The position numbers and the translations under genes are program-made. Shown here piece by piece: positions 19,604 to 30,779 of a stretch of 64,000 nucleotides of DNA; within the stretch, counting starts at the first letter, position 1; every line of letters begins with the position of its first letter. The notes under the pieces were generated by a model. It saw nothing but the letters and a program-made list of their open reading frames with translations, did not search any database and was not told the DNA's origin. The DNA comes from Polynucleobacter sp. JS-JIR-II-50 (lineage in GTDB: Bacteria > Pseudomonadota > Gammaproteobacteria > Burkholderiales > Burkholderiaceae). The stretch spans positions 62,001-126,000 of the forward strand of contig NZ_CP061307.1 in NCBI RefSeq assembly GCF_018687895.1, read 5' to 3'.

Positions 19604-21940
19604 ATGGCCTTACCTCCAAAAGACAAGCCGCCGCTGAATCAGCGTCCCATTCGTCCATCCGATAGACGTCCTCGGAATTCACGAGTTGAGCCTGGCTTGC
19701 CGCGCAAGACTTCCAGTAATCCACTCGTAAAGGCTTTGCTGATCATCGGCGTAGTCTTTGCTTTGGTAATCACGCTATTGATGGGTTATGCGTTCTTGGT
19801 TGCTAAACCCAATCTACCGAAGATCTCTGCTTTAACGGATTACAACCCTAAGACTCCTTTGCGTATCTATACCGCAGACAAGGTATTGATTGGTGAGTTT
19901 GGCGAAGAGCGTCGCAAAGTCATCCCCTTAAATGAAATACCGTTGAGTATGCGCAACGCTGTTTTAGCAATTGAGGATGATCGTTTCTATTCTCACGGTG
20001 GCGTGGACTACGTTGGCATTTTGCGGGCAGCGGTAACCAATTTGCGCGGACACCTTTCGCAAGGTGCGTCCACTATCACTATGCAGGTGGCTCGCAACTT
20101 CTTCCTGAGTAATGAGAAAACCTTTAGCCGAAAAATTTATGAGGTACTCCTGGCCTGGGAGATTGAGTCTCAATTAACCAAAGACAAAATCTTGGAAATC
20201 TATATGAACCAGATTTTCTTGGGTCAGAGGGCTTTTGGCTTCTCGAGTGCCGCACAGATTTATTTTGGCAAGGACCTCAAAGACATCACCATTGCGGAAT
20301 CAGCAATGCTCGCTGGCTTGCCAAAAGCGCCGTCAGCCTATAACCCCGTTAGCAATTTCCGCCGTGCCAAGATTCGTCAAGAGTACATTCTTCAGCGCAT
20401 GCGCGATCTGGGTTACATCACGCCAGAGGAATACCAAAAAGCGATGATTGAAGAATTGCATATTCGCGGCTTGGGTAATGAGTTTGCGGTTCGCGCTGAC
20501 TTCCCTGCTGAAATGGTTCGTCAATTACTCTTTACGCAGTATGGCGAGGCAATCTATTCACAAGGGATCGACGTCTACACGACCATCTTGAAGGCAGATC
20601 AAGATGCGGCCTATAAAGCAGTCCGCCGTGGAATTTTTGAATACGATTTACGGCATGCTTATCGTGGCCCAGAAGGTTTTATCGATCTTCCAGAGGATTC
20701 TGTAAAGCGTCAGCGCGCGATTGATGAGGCATTGCTTGCTTACCCACAGTTAGATGATTTGCAGTCTGGTGTTGTACTTGATGTGAAACCAAAAGAAATG
20801 CAAGTCATGATTTCAACTGGAGACACCATCACCATTAAAGGCGAGGGTATGAAGTTGGCAGCCGCATCTATTACCGACAGCACTCAGCCCAAAAAGCGCT
20901 TGCGTCCTGGCGCAGTGGTGCGTTTGCTGTCTGATGGCGGAGTTTGGAAGCTAGCCCAGTTGCCGCAAGTGGAGGCTGCCTTTGTATCCATGAATGCGGA
21001 GACCGGTGCAATTCTGTCTTTAGTGGGCGGCTTTGATTTCCGTCGCAACCAATTCAACCACGTGACACAAGCCTTACGTCAGCCTGGTTCCTCGTTTAAG
21101 CCATTCATCTACGCTGCAGCCATTGAAAAAGGCTTTACCCCAAGCACGATGGTGAACGATGCACCTTTATCCATTGGTAGTATGGAGACTGGCAGCCAGG
21201 CCTGGGAGCCAAAAAACTACGATGGTAAGTATGATGGCATGATGCGCCTGCGCAATGCCTTGGCAAAATCAAAGAACTTAGTCTCGGTTCGCATTATTCG
21301 CGCCATTGGTCCTTCTTATGCGCAGGAATATATTCAGCGTTTTGGCTTTGAACCAGAAAAGCACCCCCCTTACTTAACAATGGCTTTGGGCGCGGGTTCT
21401 GTAACCCCATTGCAGATGGCCTCTGCTTATAGTGTGTTTGCCAATGGCGGCTATCGTGTAGACCCATTCTTAATTGACAAGATGGTGGACTCTAAAGGCA
21501 CCGTTATGTTCGAAGCAAAGCCTACGCATGCGGGTGAAGATGCGCCGCGTGTTTTGGATGCGCGCACTGCATTTGTGATGGACAGCATGCTGCAAGAAGT
21601 GACCAAGACGGGTACAGCAGCCTCAGCGCGTGGTAAGTTGGGACGCAGCGATATTGCTGGTAAAACAGGTACAACGAATGATTCACACGATGCCTGGTTT
21701 GCTGGCTATAACCCTAAAGTAGTTGCGATTGCGTGGATTGGCTTTGATAAGCCTGCGAGTTTAGGTGATCGAGAGACTGGCGGTGGACTTGCTTTGCCAA
21801 TGTGGATTTCTTATATGGCGACTGCATTAAAAGATAGCCCTCAGATCTCCCGCGAAGTACCAAGCGGTGTAACGCAAGTTGATGGCGACTGGTTTATCCC
21901 GGACTTCTCTACTAACGGCGGTGTGCGCGAACTGCAATAG
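19604..21940 (+). CDS. mrcA: penicillin-binding protein 1A, bifunctional transglycosylase/transpeptidase
   Basis: A 778-residue class A PBP that polymerises and cross-links peptidoglycan. A basic cytoplasmic tail precedes a membrane anchor (about 44-68). The GT51 domain has EDDRFYSHGGVD with catalytic Glu124 and GASTITMQVARNFFL. An OB-like insert lies between the two catalytic domains. The transpeptidase has SSFK with Ser496, SKN (KSKNLVS) and KTGTT at Lys687. It is divergent from the secretin operon, as ponA-pil loci often are in proteobacteria. Confidence 0.97.
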   Translation: MALPPKDKPPLNQRPIRPSDRRPRNSRVEPGLPRKTSSNPLVKALLIIGVVFALVITLLMGYAFLVAKPNLPKISALTDYNPKTPLRIYTADKVLIGEFGEERRKVIPLNEIPLSMRNAVLAIEDDRFYSHGGVDYVGILRAAVTNLRGHLSQGASTITMQVARNFFLSNEKTFSRKIYEVLLAWEIESQLTKDKILEIYMNQIFLGQRAFGFSSAAQIYFGKDLKDITIAESAMLAGLPKAPSAYNPVSNFRRAKIRQEYILQRMRDLGYITPEEYQKAMIEELHIRGLGNEFAVRADFPAEMVRQLLFTQYGEAIYSQGIDVYTTILKADQDAAYKAVRRGIFEYDLRHAYRGPEGFIDLPEDSVKRQRAIDEALLAYPQLDDLQSGVVLDVKPKEMQVMISTGDTITIKGEGMKLAAASITDSTQPKKRLRPGAVVRLLSDGGVWKLAQLPQVEAAFVSMNAETGAILSLVGGFDFRRNQFNHVTQALRQPGSSFKPFIYAAAIEKGFTPSTMVNDAPLSIGSMETGSQAWEPKNYDGKYDGMMRLRNALAKSKNLVSVRIIRAIGPSYAQEYIQRFGFEPEKHPPYLTMALGAGSVTPLQMASAYSVFANGGYRVDPFLIDKMVDSKGTVMFEAKPTHAGEDAPRVLDARTAFVMDSMLQEVTKTGTAASARGKLGRSDIAGKTGTTNDSHDAWFAGYNPKVVAIAWIGFDKPASLGDRETGGGLALPMWISYMATALKDSPQISREVPSGVTQVDGDWFIPDFSTNGGVRELQ

Positions 21941-21952
21941 TTCGTTTTCAAC

Positions 21953-22657
21953 ATGGCACGGCAAGCCCGCACAGTAATACCAGGCCAAGCAATGCATGTG
22001 ATGGTCCGTGGTAATAATCGTGAAACCATTTTCTTTGCCGATGAAGATCGTTCCATTTATTTAGAGTGGTTGCGAGAAGCAGCTAGGCAGTTTGGTTGTG
22101 CTGTGCATGCCTTTGCTTTAATGCCTAACCATGTGCATTTGCTTATGACTCCCCAAGGCGAAGATTCGCTTGCTAAAACAATGCAGTCCCTTGGCCGTCG
22201 TTATGCGCAATATTTCAATCAACAGCATCGCCGCTCTGGAACTATTTGGGAGGGGCGCTATCGCTCGTCTTTGATTGACCCAGATTATTTTTTACGCTGC
22301 CAGCGTTACATAGAGCTCAATCCAGTGAGATCTGGATATGAATCCAATCCCCAAAGCTCCGTATGGACGAGTTTTGCAACCCACATTGGGGGCAATGCAG
22401 AGCCTTGGTTGGTAGATCATCAGCATTTTTGGAGGCTGGGTAATACCCCTTTTGAGAGACAGTTGAGCTGGTCGAACTTTGTAAAAGAGGGGGCGCCCCA
22501 CTGGGAAGACCGCCAAATCACGGAATCTTTATTGCGCTCCAAGCCTTGGGTGAGTGATATTTATGCGAAAAAGCTCTTTAAAGATGCTCCGGAGCTTGCA
22601 TTAATTCGCCATCGTGGACGCCCTAGAAAAATTAATTCATTAAATTCAATAGCTTAG
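21953..22657 (+). mobile_element. REP-associated tyrosine transposase (RAYT, Y1 family)
   Basis: A 234-residue HUH-type single-strand transposase related to IS200/IS605 TnpA. The HUH motif is in MPNHVHLLM (His60, His62) and the catalytic tyrosine is Tyr119 in QRYIELNPVR; GTIWEGRYRSSLI lies before it. The protein is longer than IS200 TnpA, as RAYTs are, and no second IS605 gene is present. It begins 12 bases after mrcA. An imperfect inverted repeat just downstream (22704-22764) may be its REP-like partner. RAYTs are usually single-copy and domesticated. Confidence 0.88.
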
Positions 22658-22692
22658 AAAAATAATAGTTTCCCTATGCTTCAAATAGGGCG

Positions 22693-22722
22693 TTGAGTAT
22701 TGCGACTCTGTCCCCATATATA
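22693..22722 (+). promoter_or_regulatory. gltB: candidate gltB promoter
   Basis: TTGAGT (22693-22698) and TATATA (22717-22722) are 18 bases apart and fit sigma-70 moderately. They lie in the 194-base gap between the RAYT gene and gltB and overlap the left arm of the inverted repeat. The 5' leader would be about 120 bases. Confidence 0.35.
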
Positions 22723-22764
22723 GAATTCATATTGGTGCGACATCTAAATAAATGGGACAGACTC
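22704..22764. repeat. imperfect inverted repeat downstream of the RAYT gene
   Basis: GACTCTGTCCC (22704-22714) and GGGACAGACTC (22754-22764) are inverted copies with one mismatch in 11, separated by 39 bases. GGGACAGA-type motifs commonly flank Y1 transposase genes in proteobacteria, so this is a likely REP/BIME-like element; copies elsewhere in the genome cannot be seen here. Confidence 0.55.
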
Positions 22765-22851
22765 ATTTTATTTCTATTGCATCGGTGTGGGTATTCACCT
22801 ATATTGGATCCTCCAAAAGTAATTAGGCCTTTGTCGCCCCTCGGAAATACT

Positions 22852-25800
22852 ATGACTACAAAATTAAATACAGATCTTCGCCCTATCGCTCATGGTTTAT
22901 ATGACCCTAGTAATGAGCATGACGCTTGCGGCGTAGGATTCGTTGCGCATATCAAAGGCAAGAAATCTCATGAGATCGTTTCTCAGGGTTTACAGATCCT
23001 TGAGAACTTAGATCACCGGGGAGCCGTTGGTGCTGATCCGTTAATGGGTGATGGCGCCGGTATCTTGATTCAGATCCCAGATACTTTGTATCGCGAAGAA
23101 ATGGCTAAGCAAGGTGTGACTTTGCCACCATTAGGTGAGTATGGCGTTGGCATGATTTTCTTGCCGAAAGAGCATGCTTCACGTCTGGCATGTGAACAAG
23201 AATTAGAGCGCACTGTGCGTTTAGAAGGTCAGGTAGTTTTGGGTTGGAGAGATGTTCCGGTAGATGTGAAATTGCCGATGTCTCCAACTGTACAAATGAC
23301 AGAGCCATTTATCCGTCAAATTTTTATTGGTCGTGGTCGCGACATCATGACAACCGATGCTCTCGAGCGTAAGTTGTATGTGATTCGTAAAACAGCAAGT
23401 CATGCAATTCAAGATTTGCATTTGAAGCACGGTAAAGAATATTTCGTTGCATCAATGTCCGCTAGAACCATTGTTTACAAGGGTTTGCTGTTAGCGAATC
23501 AAGTCGGCGCTTATTACCAAGACTTGCAAGACAAGCGCGCTGTATCCGCGCTTGCTTTAGTGCATCAACGTTTCTCAACTAATACTTTCCCTGCATGGGA
23601 ATTAGCGCATCCGTATCGCATGATTGCGCACAACGGTGAGATCAACACTGTTAAAGGTAACGTCAATTGGGTGAATGCACGTGAGGGCGCAATTAGCTCC
23701 CCAGTGCTTGGCGATGATTTGCAAAAACTCTGGCCATTAATTTATCCAGGTCAGTCAGATACTGCGTGTTTTGATAACTGCTTAGAGTTGCTTGTGATGT
23801 CCGGCTACCCATTAGCTCAAGCTATGATGATGATGATTCCTGAGGCATGGGAACAGCATGCATTGATGGACGACAATCGCCGTGCCTTCTACGAATATCA
23901 CGCAGCGATGATGGAGCCATGGGATGGACCTGCGGCGATGGCATTTACTGATGGTCGTCAAATTGGCGCAACCTTGGATCGCAATGGTTTGCGCCCGGCA
24001 CGTTATTACGTAACGGATGATGATTTGGTCATCATGGGTTCTGAAGCGGGTGTGTTGCCAATTCCTGAAAGCAAGATCGTTCAAAAATGGCGTTTGCAAC
24101 CAGGCAAGATGTTCATGATCGACATGGAACAAGGCCGCATCATTGATGACGTTGAGCTGAAGAATGCCGTTTCTAAAGCAAAGCCATATAAGAGCTGGAT
24201 TGATGCGGTTCGTGTCAAGCTAGATGAAGTTGATGCCAGCAAAGCAGATTTGATTGACGAGAAAACGACTATTCGTCCGGCAGCTAAATTATTAGACCGT
24301 CAACAGGCATTTGGTTATACGCAAGAAGACATCAAATTCTTGATGGCTCCAATGGCCATGAATGGTGAAGAGGCTATTGGTTCAATGGGTAATGACAGCC
24401 CATTGGCTGTTCTTTCTAATAAGGACAAGCCTCTCTATAACTACTTCAAGCAATTATTTGCGCAGGTTACCAATCCTCCAATCGACTCGATTCGCGAGAA
24501 TATGGTGATGTCTTTGGTTTCTTTCATTGGGCCTAAGCCGAATTTGTTAGATACCAACAACATCAACCCGCCAATGCGTTTGGAAGTCAGTCAGCCGATT
24601 TTGGATTTTGATGACATCACCAAGATTCGCCACATTGGTCACTACACCAACGGCAAATTCCGTTCTTACGAATTGGATATTTGCTATCCAGCCTCATGGG
24701 GCAAGGCTGGCATTGAAGCTCGCTTGGCTTCCTTGTGCGCTGAAGCCGCAGATGCCGTACGTTCTGGCTACAACATTTTGATCGTGAGTGATCGTCAGGT
24801 TGATGAGAAGCATGTTGCCATTCCTGCTTTGTTGGCAACTTCTGCTATTCACCAGCATTTGGTGCAAAAAGGTTTGCGCACCAGTGTTGGCCTAGTGGTT
24901 GAAACTGGCAGCGCACGTGAGACTCATCACTTTGCACTCTTGGCTGGTTATGGTGCAGAAGCCATTCATCCATACCTCGCCATGGAAACTTTGGCTGAAA
25001 TGGCCAAAGGATTGTCTGGAGATTTATCTGCTGAAAAAGCAGTGAAGAACTTTGTAAAAGCTGTAGGTAAGGGTCTGCAAAAGGTGATGTCCAAAATGGG
25101 CATCTCTACCTATATGTCTTACACCGGCTCACAGATTTTTGAAGCCATTGGTTTAAATCACGACATCATTGATCAATACTTCAAAGGTACTCCATCAAAC
25201 GTGGGCGGTATCGGTGTATTTGAAGTGGCTGAAGAAGCATTGCGCATGCATACAGCCGCATTTGGTAATGACCCAGTCTTGACCAACATGCTTGATGCTG
25301 GTGGCGAATATGCTTTCCGTATTCGTGGTGAGAATCATATGTGGACGCCAGACACGATTGCGAAGTTACAACACTCCACCCGTATTGGTGCTGAGAAGGG
25401 CTATCAGACTTATAAAGAGTACGCCAACATCATCAATGATCAAACTAAGCGTCAAATGACTTTGCGCGGTTTGTTTGAATTCAAGATCGATCCAGCAAAG
25501 GCGATTCCTTTGGATGAAGTGGAGTCTGCAAAAGAAATCGTTAAGCGTTTTGCAACGGGCGCGATGTCTTTGGGCTCTATCTCTACTGAGGCGCATGCTA
25601 CTTTGGCGATCGCCATGAACCGTATTGGCGGCAAGTCCAATACTGGTGAAGGTGGAGAGGATCCAAATCGTTATGTGAACGAGCTCAAGGGTATTCCAAT
25701 CAAGAAGGGCGAGACTTTAGCCAGCATCTTGGGTAGTGATGTGGTTGAAGCCAATATTCCATTATTGGATGGCGACTCATTGCGCTCCAAGATTAAGCAG

Positions 25801-27597
25801 GTTGCTTCTGGTCGTTTTGGTGTGACTACAGAGTACTTGCGATCTGCTGATCAGATTCAGATCAAGATGGCCCAAGGCGCCAAGCCGGGTGAAGGCGGTC
25901 AATTGCCTGGTGGCAAGGTTTCCGATTACATCGGTAAGTTGCGTTTCTCTGTGCCGGGCGTTGGTTTGATTTCTCCTCCTCCGCACCATGACATTTATTC
26001 GATTGAAGATATTGCTCAATTGATTCATGACTTGAAGAACGTTAATCCAAAGGCTGACGTTTCTGTCAAGCTGGTATCTGAAGTGGGTGTTGGAACTATT
26101 GCTGCTGGTGTGGCAAAAGCGAAAGCAGACCACGTTGTGATCGCTGGTCATGATGGCGGTACTGGCGCATCTCCACTGTCTTCAATCAAGCACGCTGGCT
26201 CTCCATGGGAACTCGGCTTAGCTGAAACACAGCAAACATTGGTTCTCAATGGTTTGCGCAGCCGTATTCGTGTTCAGGCTGACGGCCAAATGAAAACCGG
26301 CCGTGACGTAGTGATCGGGGCTTTGTTAGGCGCAGATGAGTTTGGTTTTGCGACAGCGCCGTTGGTAGTTGAAGGCTGCATCATGATGCGTAAGTGTCAT
26401 TTGAATACCTGCCCAGTTGGCGTTGCTACACAAGACCCAGAGCTGCGTAAGAAATTCTCAGGCAAACCTGAGCATGTGGTGAATTTCTTCTTCTTTATTG
26501 CTGAAGAGGCTCGCGAGATCATGGCGCAACTCGGCATTCGCAAGTTTGATGACTTAATTGGCCGCGTTGATTTCTTGGATACCCGTAAAGGCATTGAAAA
26601 CTGGAAAGTGCATGGCTTAGATTTCAGCAAGATATTTGCTGAACCACAAGTAGCAAGCGAAGTTCCACGTTACCAAGTGTTAACCCAAGATCACGGCTTA
26701 GCCAGTGCTCTGGATAACATCTTGATCGAGAAGAGTGAGCCTGCATTAGAGCGTGGCGAGAAGGTTTCCTTCATTGTTCCGGTGAAGAACGTGAACCGTA
26801 CTGTAGGCGCAATGCTCTCTGGAGAAGTTGCGCAGCGTTATGGTCACGCAGGTTTGCCAGATGACACGATTCACATTCAATTGAATGGCACAGCTGGTCA
26901 AAGCTTTGCAGCCTTCTTGTCACGCGGCATCACATTAGACTTAGTTGGCGACGGCAATGACTACGTTGGCAAAGGTTTATCAGGCGGACGCGTAATTGTT
27001 CGTGCTCCTCATGAGTTCCGTGGTGATACCGCCAAGAACATCATTGTTGGTAATACTGTTCTCTACGGCGCAATTGCTGGTGAAGCCTTCTTTAATGGCG
27101 TAGCTGGTGAGCGTTTCGCAGTTCGTAACTCTGGCGCTACAACGGTTGTTGAGGGTACTGGCGACCATGGTTGTGAGTACATGACTGGTGGAACAGTGGT
27201 TGTATTGGGCGCAACAGGCCGTAACTTTGCTGCAGGTATGAGCGGTGGCATTGCTTACGTTTACGACGAGGATGGATTGTTCGATAAGCGTTGCAACACC
27301 AGTATGGCGACTTTGGAAAAAGTACTGCCTTCTGCTGAACAGATCGCCAAGATGCCGAAGTCAGAATGGCATGCTCCTATCGATGTGAAAGACGGCGGTG
27401 AGCGTTTGACGGACGAGCAAATTTTGAAGGGCTTGATCGAGCGTCATTTCCGTCACACTGGCTCTGAGCGCGCTAAGGCAATCTTGGCTGATTGGGAAAA
27501 TACCCGCAGTCGCTTTGTGAAGGTTCTCCCAACTGAGTACAAGCGTGCTCTAGGTGAATTGTGGGAAAAGGCTCAAAACAAAACTGTTACGGCATAA
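22852..27597 (+). CDS. gltB: glutamate synthase (NADPH) large subunit
   Basis: Makes two glutamates from glutamine and 2-oxoglutarate. In the 1581-residue protein a short propeptide ends before the nucleophile Cys26 ([10 protein letters not shown]), then follow the class II amidotransferase domain, a central domain, the FMN-binding synthase domain ([50 protein letters not shown]), a 3Fe-4S cluster CxxxxxCxxxxC ([15 protein letters not shown]) and a glycine-rich C-terminal beta-helix. ATG at 22852 is chosen because GGAA lies six bases before it and the propeptide then has normal size; a start at 22693 would add 53 atypical residues. Confidence 0.97.
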   Translation: MTTKLNTDLRPIAHGLYDPSNEHDACGVGFVAHIKGKKSHEIVSQGLQILENLDHRGAVGADPLMGDGAGILIQIPDTLYREEMAKQGVTLPPLGEYGVGMIFLPKEHASRLACEQELERTVRLEGQVVLGWRDVPVDVKLPMSPTVQMTEPFIRQIFIGRGRDIMTTDALERKLYVIRKTASHAIQDLHLKHGKEYFVASMSARTIVYKGLLLANQVGAYYQDLQDKRAVSALALVHQRFSTNTFPAWELAHPYRMIAHNGEINTVKGNVNWVNAREGAISSPVLGDDLQKLWPLIYPGQSDTACFDNCLELLVMSGYPLAQAMMMMIPEAWEQHALMDDNRRAFYEYHAAMMEPWDGPAAMAFTDGRQIGATLDRNGLRPARYYVTDDDLVIMGSEAGVLPIPESKIVQKWRLQPGKMFMIDMEQGRIIDDVELKNAVSKAKPYKSWIDAVRVKLDEVDASKADLIDEKTTIRPAAKLLDRQQAFGYTQEDIKFLMAPMAMNGEEAIGSMGNDSPLAVLSNKDKPLYNYFKQLFAQVTNPPIDSIRENMVMSLVSFIGPKPNLLDTNNINPPMRLEVSQPILDFDDITKIRHIGHYTNGKFRSYELDICYPASWGKAGIEARLASLCAEAADAVRSGYNILIVSDRQVDEKHVAIPALLATSAIHQHLVQKGLRTSVGLVVETGSARETHHFALLAGYGAEAIHPYLAMETLAEMAKGLSGDLSAEKAVKNFVKAVGKGLQKVMSKMGISTYMSYTGSQIFEAIGLNHDIIDQYFKGTPSNVGGIGVFEVAEEALRMHTAAFGNDPVLTNMLDAGGEYAFRIRGENHMWTPDTIAKLQHSTRIGAEKGYQTYKEYANIINDQTKRQMTLRGLFEFKIDPAKAIPLDEVESAKEIVKRFATGAMSLGSISTEAHATLAIAMNRIGGKSNTGEGGEDPNRYVNELKGIPIKKGETLASILGSDVVEANIPLLDGDSLRSKIKQVASGRFGVTTEYLRSADQIQIKMAQGAKPGEGGQLPGGKVSDYIGKLRFSVPGVGLISPPPHHDIYSIEDIAQLIHDLKNVNPKADVSVKLVSEVGVGTIAAGVAKAKADHVVIAGHDGGTGASPLSSIKHAGSPWELGLAETQQTLVLNGLRSRIRVQADGQMKTGRDVVIGALLGADEFGFATAPLVVEGCIMMRKCHLNTCPVGVATQDPELRKKFSGKPEHVVNFFFFIAEEAREIMAQLGIRKFDDLIGRVDFLDTRKGIENWKVHGLDFSKIFAEPQVASEVPRYQVLTQDHGLASALDNILIEKSEPALERGEKVSFIVPVKNVNRTVGAMLSGEVAQRYGHAGLPDDTIHIQLNGTAGQSFAAFLSRGITLDLVGDGNDYVGKGLSGGRVIVRAPHEFRGDTAKNIIVGNTVLYGAIAGEAFFNGVAGERFAVRNSGATTVVEGTGDHGCEYMTGGTVVVLGATGRNFAAGMSGGIAYVYDEDGLFDKRCNTSMATLEKVLPSAEQIAKMPKSEWHAPIDVKDGGERLTDEQILKGLIERHFRHTGSERAKAILADWENTRSRFVKVLPTEYKRALGELWEKAQNKTVTA

Positions 27598-27644
27598 GCC
27601 ACTTAATTAATAAAGACATTAAGAAAAGATACTAAGGATTCGAT

Positions 27645-29108
27645 ATGGGTAAGGTCACTGGATTTATGGAGTTTGAGCGCGTCGGCGAGACATACGAAGC
27701 GCCGGTTAAACGCCTCCATCATTACAAAGAGTTTGTTGCTGCTTTAACTGATGAAGAAGCTAAAGTTCAGGGTGCGCGATGTATGGATTGCGGTATCCCG
27801 TTTTGTAATAACGGTTGCCCAGTTAACAACATCATTCCGGATTTCAATGACTTGGTATTTCATAGCGATTGGAAGAATGCGTTAGATGTTTTGCAATCAA
27901 CCAATAACTTCCCAGAATTTACTGGCCGTATTTGTCCAGCTCCTTGTGAGGCTGCTTGTACTCTGGGCATTAATAGCACTGCAGTTGGTATTAAGTCTAT
28001 TGAGCACGCCATTATTGATAAAGGCTGGGAGAGTGGTTGGGTTAAGCCTCAGCCATCTAAGACCAAGACAGGTAAGAAAGTAGCGGTTGTTGGTGGTGGA
28101 CCTGCAGGTATGGCGGCTGCACAGCAATTGGCGCGTGTCGGCCATGACGTGACCGTGTTTGAAAAGAATGATCGTGTTGGTGGTTTACTCCGCTACGGCA
28201 TTCCTGATTTCAAAATGGAAAAGTGGTTGATTGATCGTCGCGTTGAGCAGATGCAAGCTGAAGGTGTGAAATTTGAGACAGGTGTTTTTGTTGGAAAAGA
28301 AGCCATTGGTGCTGAAGTAAAAAATTACTCCAACAAGACAGTTTCTCCTGAACAGTTGATGAAAGATTTTGATGCGGTAGTGATCACTGGTGGCGCAGAA
28401 CAGCCACGTGATTTGCCTGTTCCAGGCCGTGAGTTGGCTGGCGTGCACTATGCATTGGAATTCCTGATTCCACAAAATAAAGAAAATGCTGGCGATTTAA
28501 AGAATGAAATTCGTGCAACAGATAAGCATGTAGTTGTTATCGGTGGTGGCGATACGGGTTCTGACTGCGTTGGTACTTCAAACCGTCACGGCGCAACCAA
28601 GATTACTCAGTTTGAATTACTCCCTCAGCCCCCAGAGGTTGAGAACACGCCTTTAGTGTGGCCATATTGGCCAACGAAATTACGCACTTCTTCCTCTCAT
28701 GAAGAGGGTTGTGATCGCGACTGGTCTGTTGGTACTAAGCGTTTTGAAGGCAAAAACGGCAAAGTTGAGAAGCTGATTGGTGTTCGTCTGGAGTGGAAAG
28801 ACGGCAAGATGGCAGAAGTGCCAAACTCAGAATTCGAAATTAAGGCAGATTTAGTACTTTTGGCTATGGGTTTTGTATCCCCAGTTCAGCAGGTATTGAA
28901 CGCGTTTGGCGTTGAGAAAGATGCTCGCGGTAATGCAAAAGCAACTGTAGATGGTCAAAATGCCTACCAAACGAACGTTCCTAAGGTATTTGCTGCTGGC
29001 GATATGCGTCGGGGACAATCTTTGGTGGTTTGGGCAATTCGTGAGGGTCGTCAATGCGCCCAAGCAGTAGACCAGTATTTAATGGGGTCATCTGTTTTAC
29101 CCCGATAA
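27645..29108 (+). CDS. gltD: glutamate synthase (NADPH) small subunit
   Basis: The 487-residue FAD subunit that takes electrons from NADPH and passes them through 4Fe-4S clusters to GltB. N-terminal cysteine clusters lie in [17 protein letters not shown] and [18 protein letters not shown] binding is [18 protein letters not shown] and NADPH binding is [17 protein letters not shown]. The C-terminal [16 protein letters not shown] is typical. It follows gltB by 47 bases in one operon. Confidence 0.97.
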   Translation: MGKVTGFMEFERVGETYEAPVKRLHHYKEFVAALTDEEAKVQGARCMDCGIPFCNNGCPVNNIIPDFNDLVFHSDWKNALDVLQSTNNFPEFTGRICPAPCEAACTLGINSTAVGIKSIEHAIIDKGWESGWVKPQPSKTKTGKKVAVVGGGPAGMAAAQQLARVGHDVTVFEKNDRVGGLLRYGIPDFKMEKWLIDRRVEQMQAEGVKFETGVFVGKEAIGAEVKNYSNKTVSPEQLMKDFDAVVITGGAEQPRDLPVPGRELAGVHYALEFLIPQNKENAGDLKNEIRATDKHVVVIGGGDTGSDCVGTSNRHGATKITQFELLPQPPEVENTPLVWPYWPTKLRTSSSHEEGCDRDWSVGTKRFEGKNGKVEKLIGVRLEWKDGKMAEVPNSEFEIKADLVLLAMGFVSPVQQVLNAFGVEKDARGNAKATVDGQNAYQTNVPKVFAAGDMRRGQSLVVWAIREGRQCAQAVDQYLMGSSVLPR

Positions 29109-29116
29109 TATCGGGG
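29100..29116 (+). promoter_or_regulatory. hairpin over the gltD stop and the mlaF ribosome binding site
   Basis: CCCCGA (29100-29105) pairs with TCGGGG (29111-29116) over a TAATA loop. The gltD stop codon TAA is in the loop and the GGGG used as mlaF Shine-Dalgarno is in the 3' arm, 2 bases before the ATG. Ribosomes finishing gltD would open it, suggesting translational coupling. Confidence 0.45.
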
Positions 29117-29118
29117 AT

Positions 29119-29973
29119 ATGAACAGTAGCCAGCCAAACTCATTGGATGTAAGTAAGCAAGCTGCAGATGAAGTTGTCGTCTCTATTAAAGACGTCAACT
29201 TTTCCTATGCTCCAGGTGAGCGGCAGATTCTGTCTGGACTCAACATGGAGTTTCGACGCGGCCAGGTAGTGGCTGTGATGGGCGGCTCCGGATGTGGCAA
29301 GACCACCATCCTTCGTTTGATCGGCGGGCAATTTAATGCTCAATCAGGTCAAGTTTTATTTGAAGGTCAAGACATTGGCAAGATGAATGGTGCCGAGTTG
29401 ATGGCTGCCCGTCGTCGCATGGGAATGCTTTTTCAGTTTGGCGCATTGTTCACTGACCTGAGTGTTTTTGAAAACGTAGCCTTTCCTCTCCGCGAACATA
29501 CGGATCTCAGTGAAGAACTATTGCACTCCTTAGTGCTTATGAAGTTGAATGCGGTGGGTTTGCGCGGTGCGAGAGATTTAATGCCTTCACAAATTTCTGG
29601 TGGTATGGCAAGGCGTGTTGCACTCGCTAGAGCAATTGCTTTAGATCCACCCCTCATCATGTACGACGAGCCATTTGCTGGTCTGGATCCTATTTCTCTT
29701 GGTATTACAGCGCGCTTAATTCGTGATCTGAATAACGCCCTGGGGGCTACGAGTTTATTGGTTACGCACGATGTTGAAGAGACTTTTGCCATTGCTGATT
29801 ACGTATATTTCATTGCGAATGGCCGCATTGGCGCAGAAGGAACTCCTGAAGAATTGAGTCGCTCAGTCGATCCATTTGTCAGGCAATTTTTAGATGCAGC
29901 GCCAGATGGCCCCGTGCCTTTTCATTACCCAGGAAAAAGCTTGGAAGAAGATTTTGGAGTGATTGCCTCATGA
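29119..29973 (+). CDS. mlaF: phospholipid ABC transporter ATPase MlaF
   Basis: Cytoplasmic ATPase of the MlaFEDB complex that drives phospholipid transport between the membranes. The 284-residue protein has Walker A GGSGCGKT (55-62), signature ISGGMARRVALARAIA, Walker B LIMYDEPFAGLD and the switch VTHD. It follows gltD by 10 bases with a hairpin at its ribosome binding site and overlaps mlaE by four bases. Confidence 0.95.
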   Translation: MNSSQPNSLDVSKQAADEVVVSIKDVNFSYAPGERQILSGLNMEFRRGQVVAVMGGSGCGKTTILRLIGGQFNAQSGQVLFEGQDIGKMNGAELMAARRRMGMLFQFGALFTDLSVFENVAFPLREHTDLSEELLHSLVLMKLNAVGLRGARDLMPSQISGGMARRVALARAIALDPPLIMYDEPFAGLDPISLGITARLIRDLNNALGATSLLVTHDVEETFAIADYVYFIANGRIGAEGTPEELSRSVDPFVRQFLDAAPDGPVPFHYPGKSLEEDFGVIAS

Positions 29974-30758
29974 CCACACTTCTGAATCTGTTTGGTGATC
30001 TTGGATTCTTTGTACGTCGCAATCTAAGTAGTCTGGGTTTGGCTGCTCGCATGTTTGCAGCAGTGATCGCACGCTCAGGATTTTTACTCAAAAGACCTCG
30101 TTTAGTGATTGATCAAATTCTGTTTGTTGGCAATCATTCTTTTGTGATCATTGCAGTCTCAGGGTTATTTGTGGGATTCGTTTTGGGTTTGCAGGGTTAC
30201 TACACCTTAAATCGTTATGGCTCAGAGCAAGCGCTTGGCCTATTGGTTGCCCTCTCATTAACTCGTGAATTGGGTCCCGTCATTACCGCTCTTTTGTTTG
30301 CCGGTAGGGCTGGCACTTCCTTAACTGCGGAGATTGGCCTGATGAAGGCTGGAGAACAATTAACTGCCATGGAAATGATGGCAGTTGACCCCTTAGGGCG
30401 CGTGATTGCACCGCGACTTTGGGCTGGCATTATTTCCATGCCAATCTTGGCAACTATTTTTACAGCGGTCGGCGTTCTTGGGGGCTACCTGGTTGGCGTG
30501 CCTTTGATTGGAGTCGACTCGGGCGCCTTCTGGTCACAGATGCAAGGCGGAGTTGATCTGTTTTCAGATATTGGCAATGGCTTAATTAAAAGCATGGTGT
30601 TTGGTGTGGCGGTCACTTTTATTGCCCTGTATCAGGGCTATGAATCCAAACCCACACCTGAAGGCGTTTCGCAAGCCACTACTCGTACGGTGGTGATCTC
30701 TTCTTTATCGGTTTTAGCATTGGATTTCTTGCTAACCGCGATGATGTTCTCAAATTAG
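29970..30758 (+). CDS. mlaE: phospholipid ABC transporter permease MlaE
   Basis: A 262-residue inner-membrane permease of the MlaE/TGD1 family with five to six membrane helices. Signature segments are SFVIIAVSGLFVGFVLGLQG, LTRELGPVITALLFAGRAGTS and EQLTAMEMMAVDPLGRVIAPR, which contains the MlaF-coupling helix. It starts inside the mlaF stop (ATGA). Confidence 0.95.
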   Translation: MTTLLNLFGDLGFFVRRNLSSLGLAARMFAAVIARSGFLLKRPRLVIDQILFVGNHSFVIIAVSGLFVGFVLGLQGYYTLNRYGSEQALGLLVALSLTRELGPVITALLFAGRAGTSLTAEIGLMKAGEQLTAMEMMAVDPLGRVIAPRLWAGIISMPILATIFTAVGVLGGYLVGVPLIGVDSGAFWSQMQGGVDLFSDIGNGLIKSMVFGVAVTFIALYQGYESKPTPEGVSQATTRTVVISSLSVLALDFLLTAMMFSN

Positions 30759-30779
30759 AAAGAATAAACTGGGGCTCTT

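Noticed and set aside
22693..22851. N-terminal extension of GltB from an upstream start
   Set aside because: The 53 extra residues would move the catalytic Cys far from the short propeptide position, and the stretch holds an inverted repeat and a promoter-like site; ATG 22852 has a ribosome binding site.
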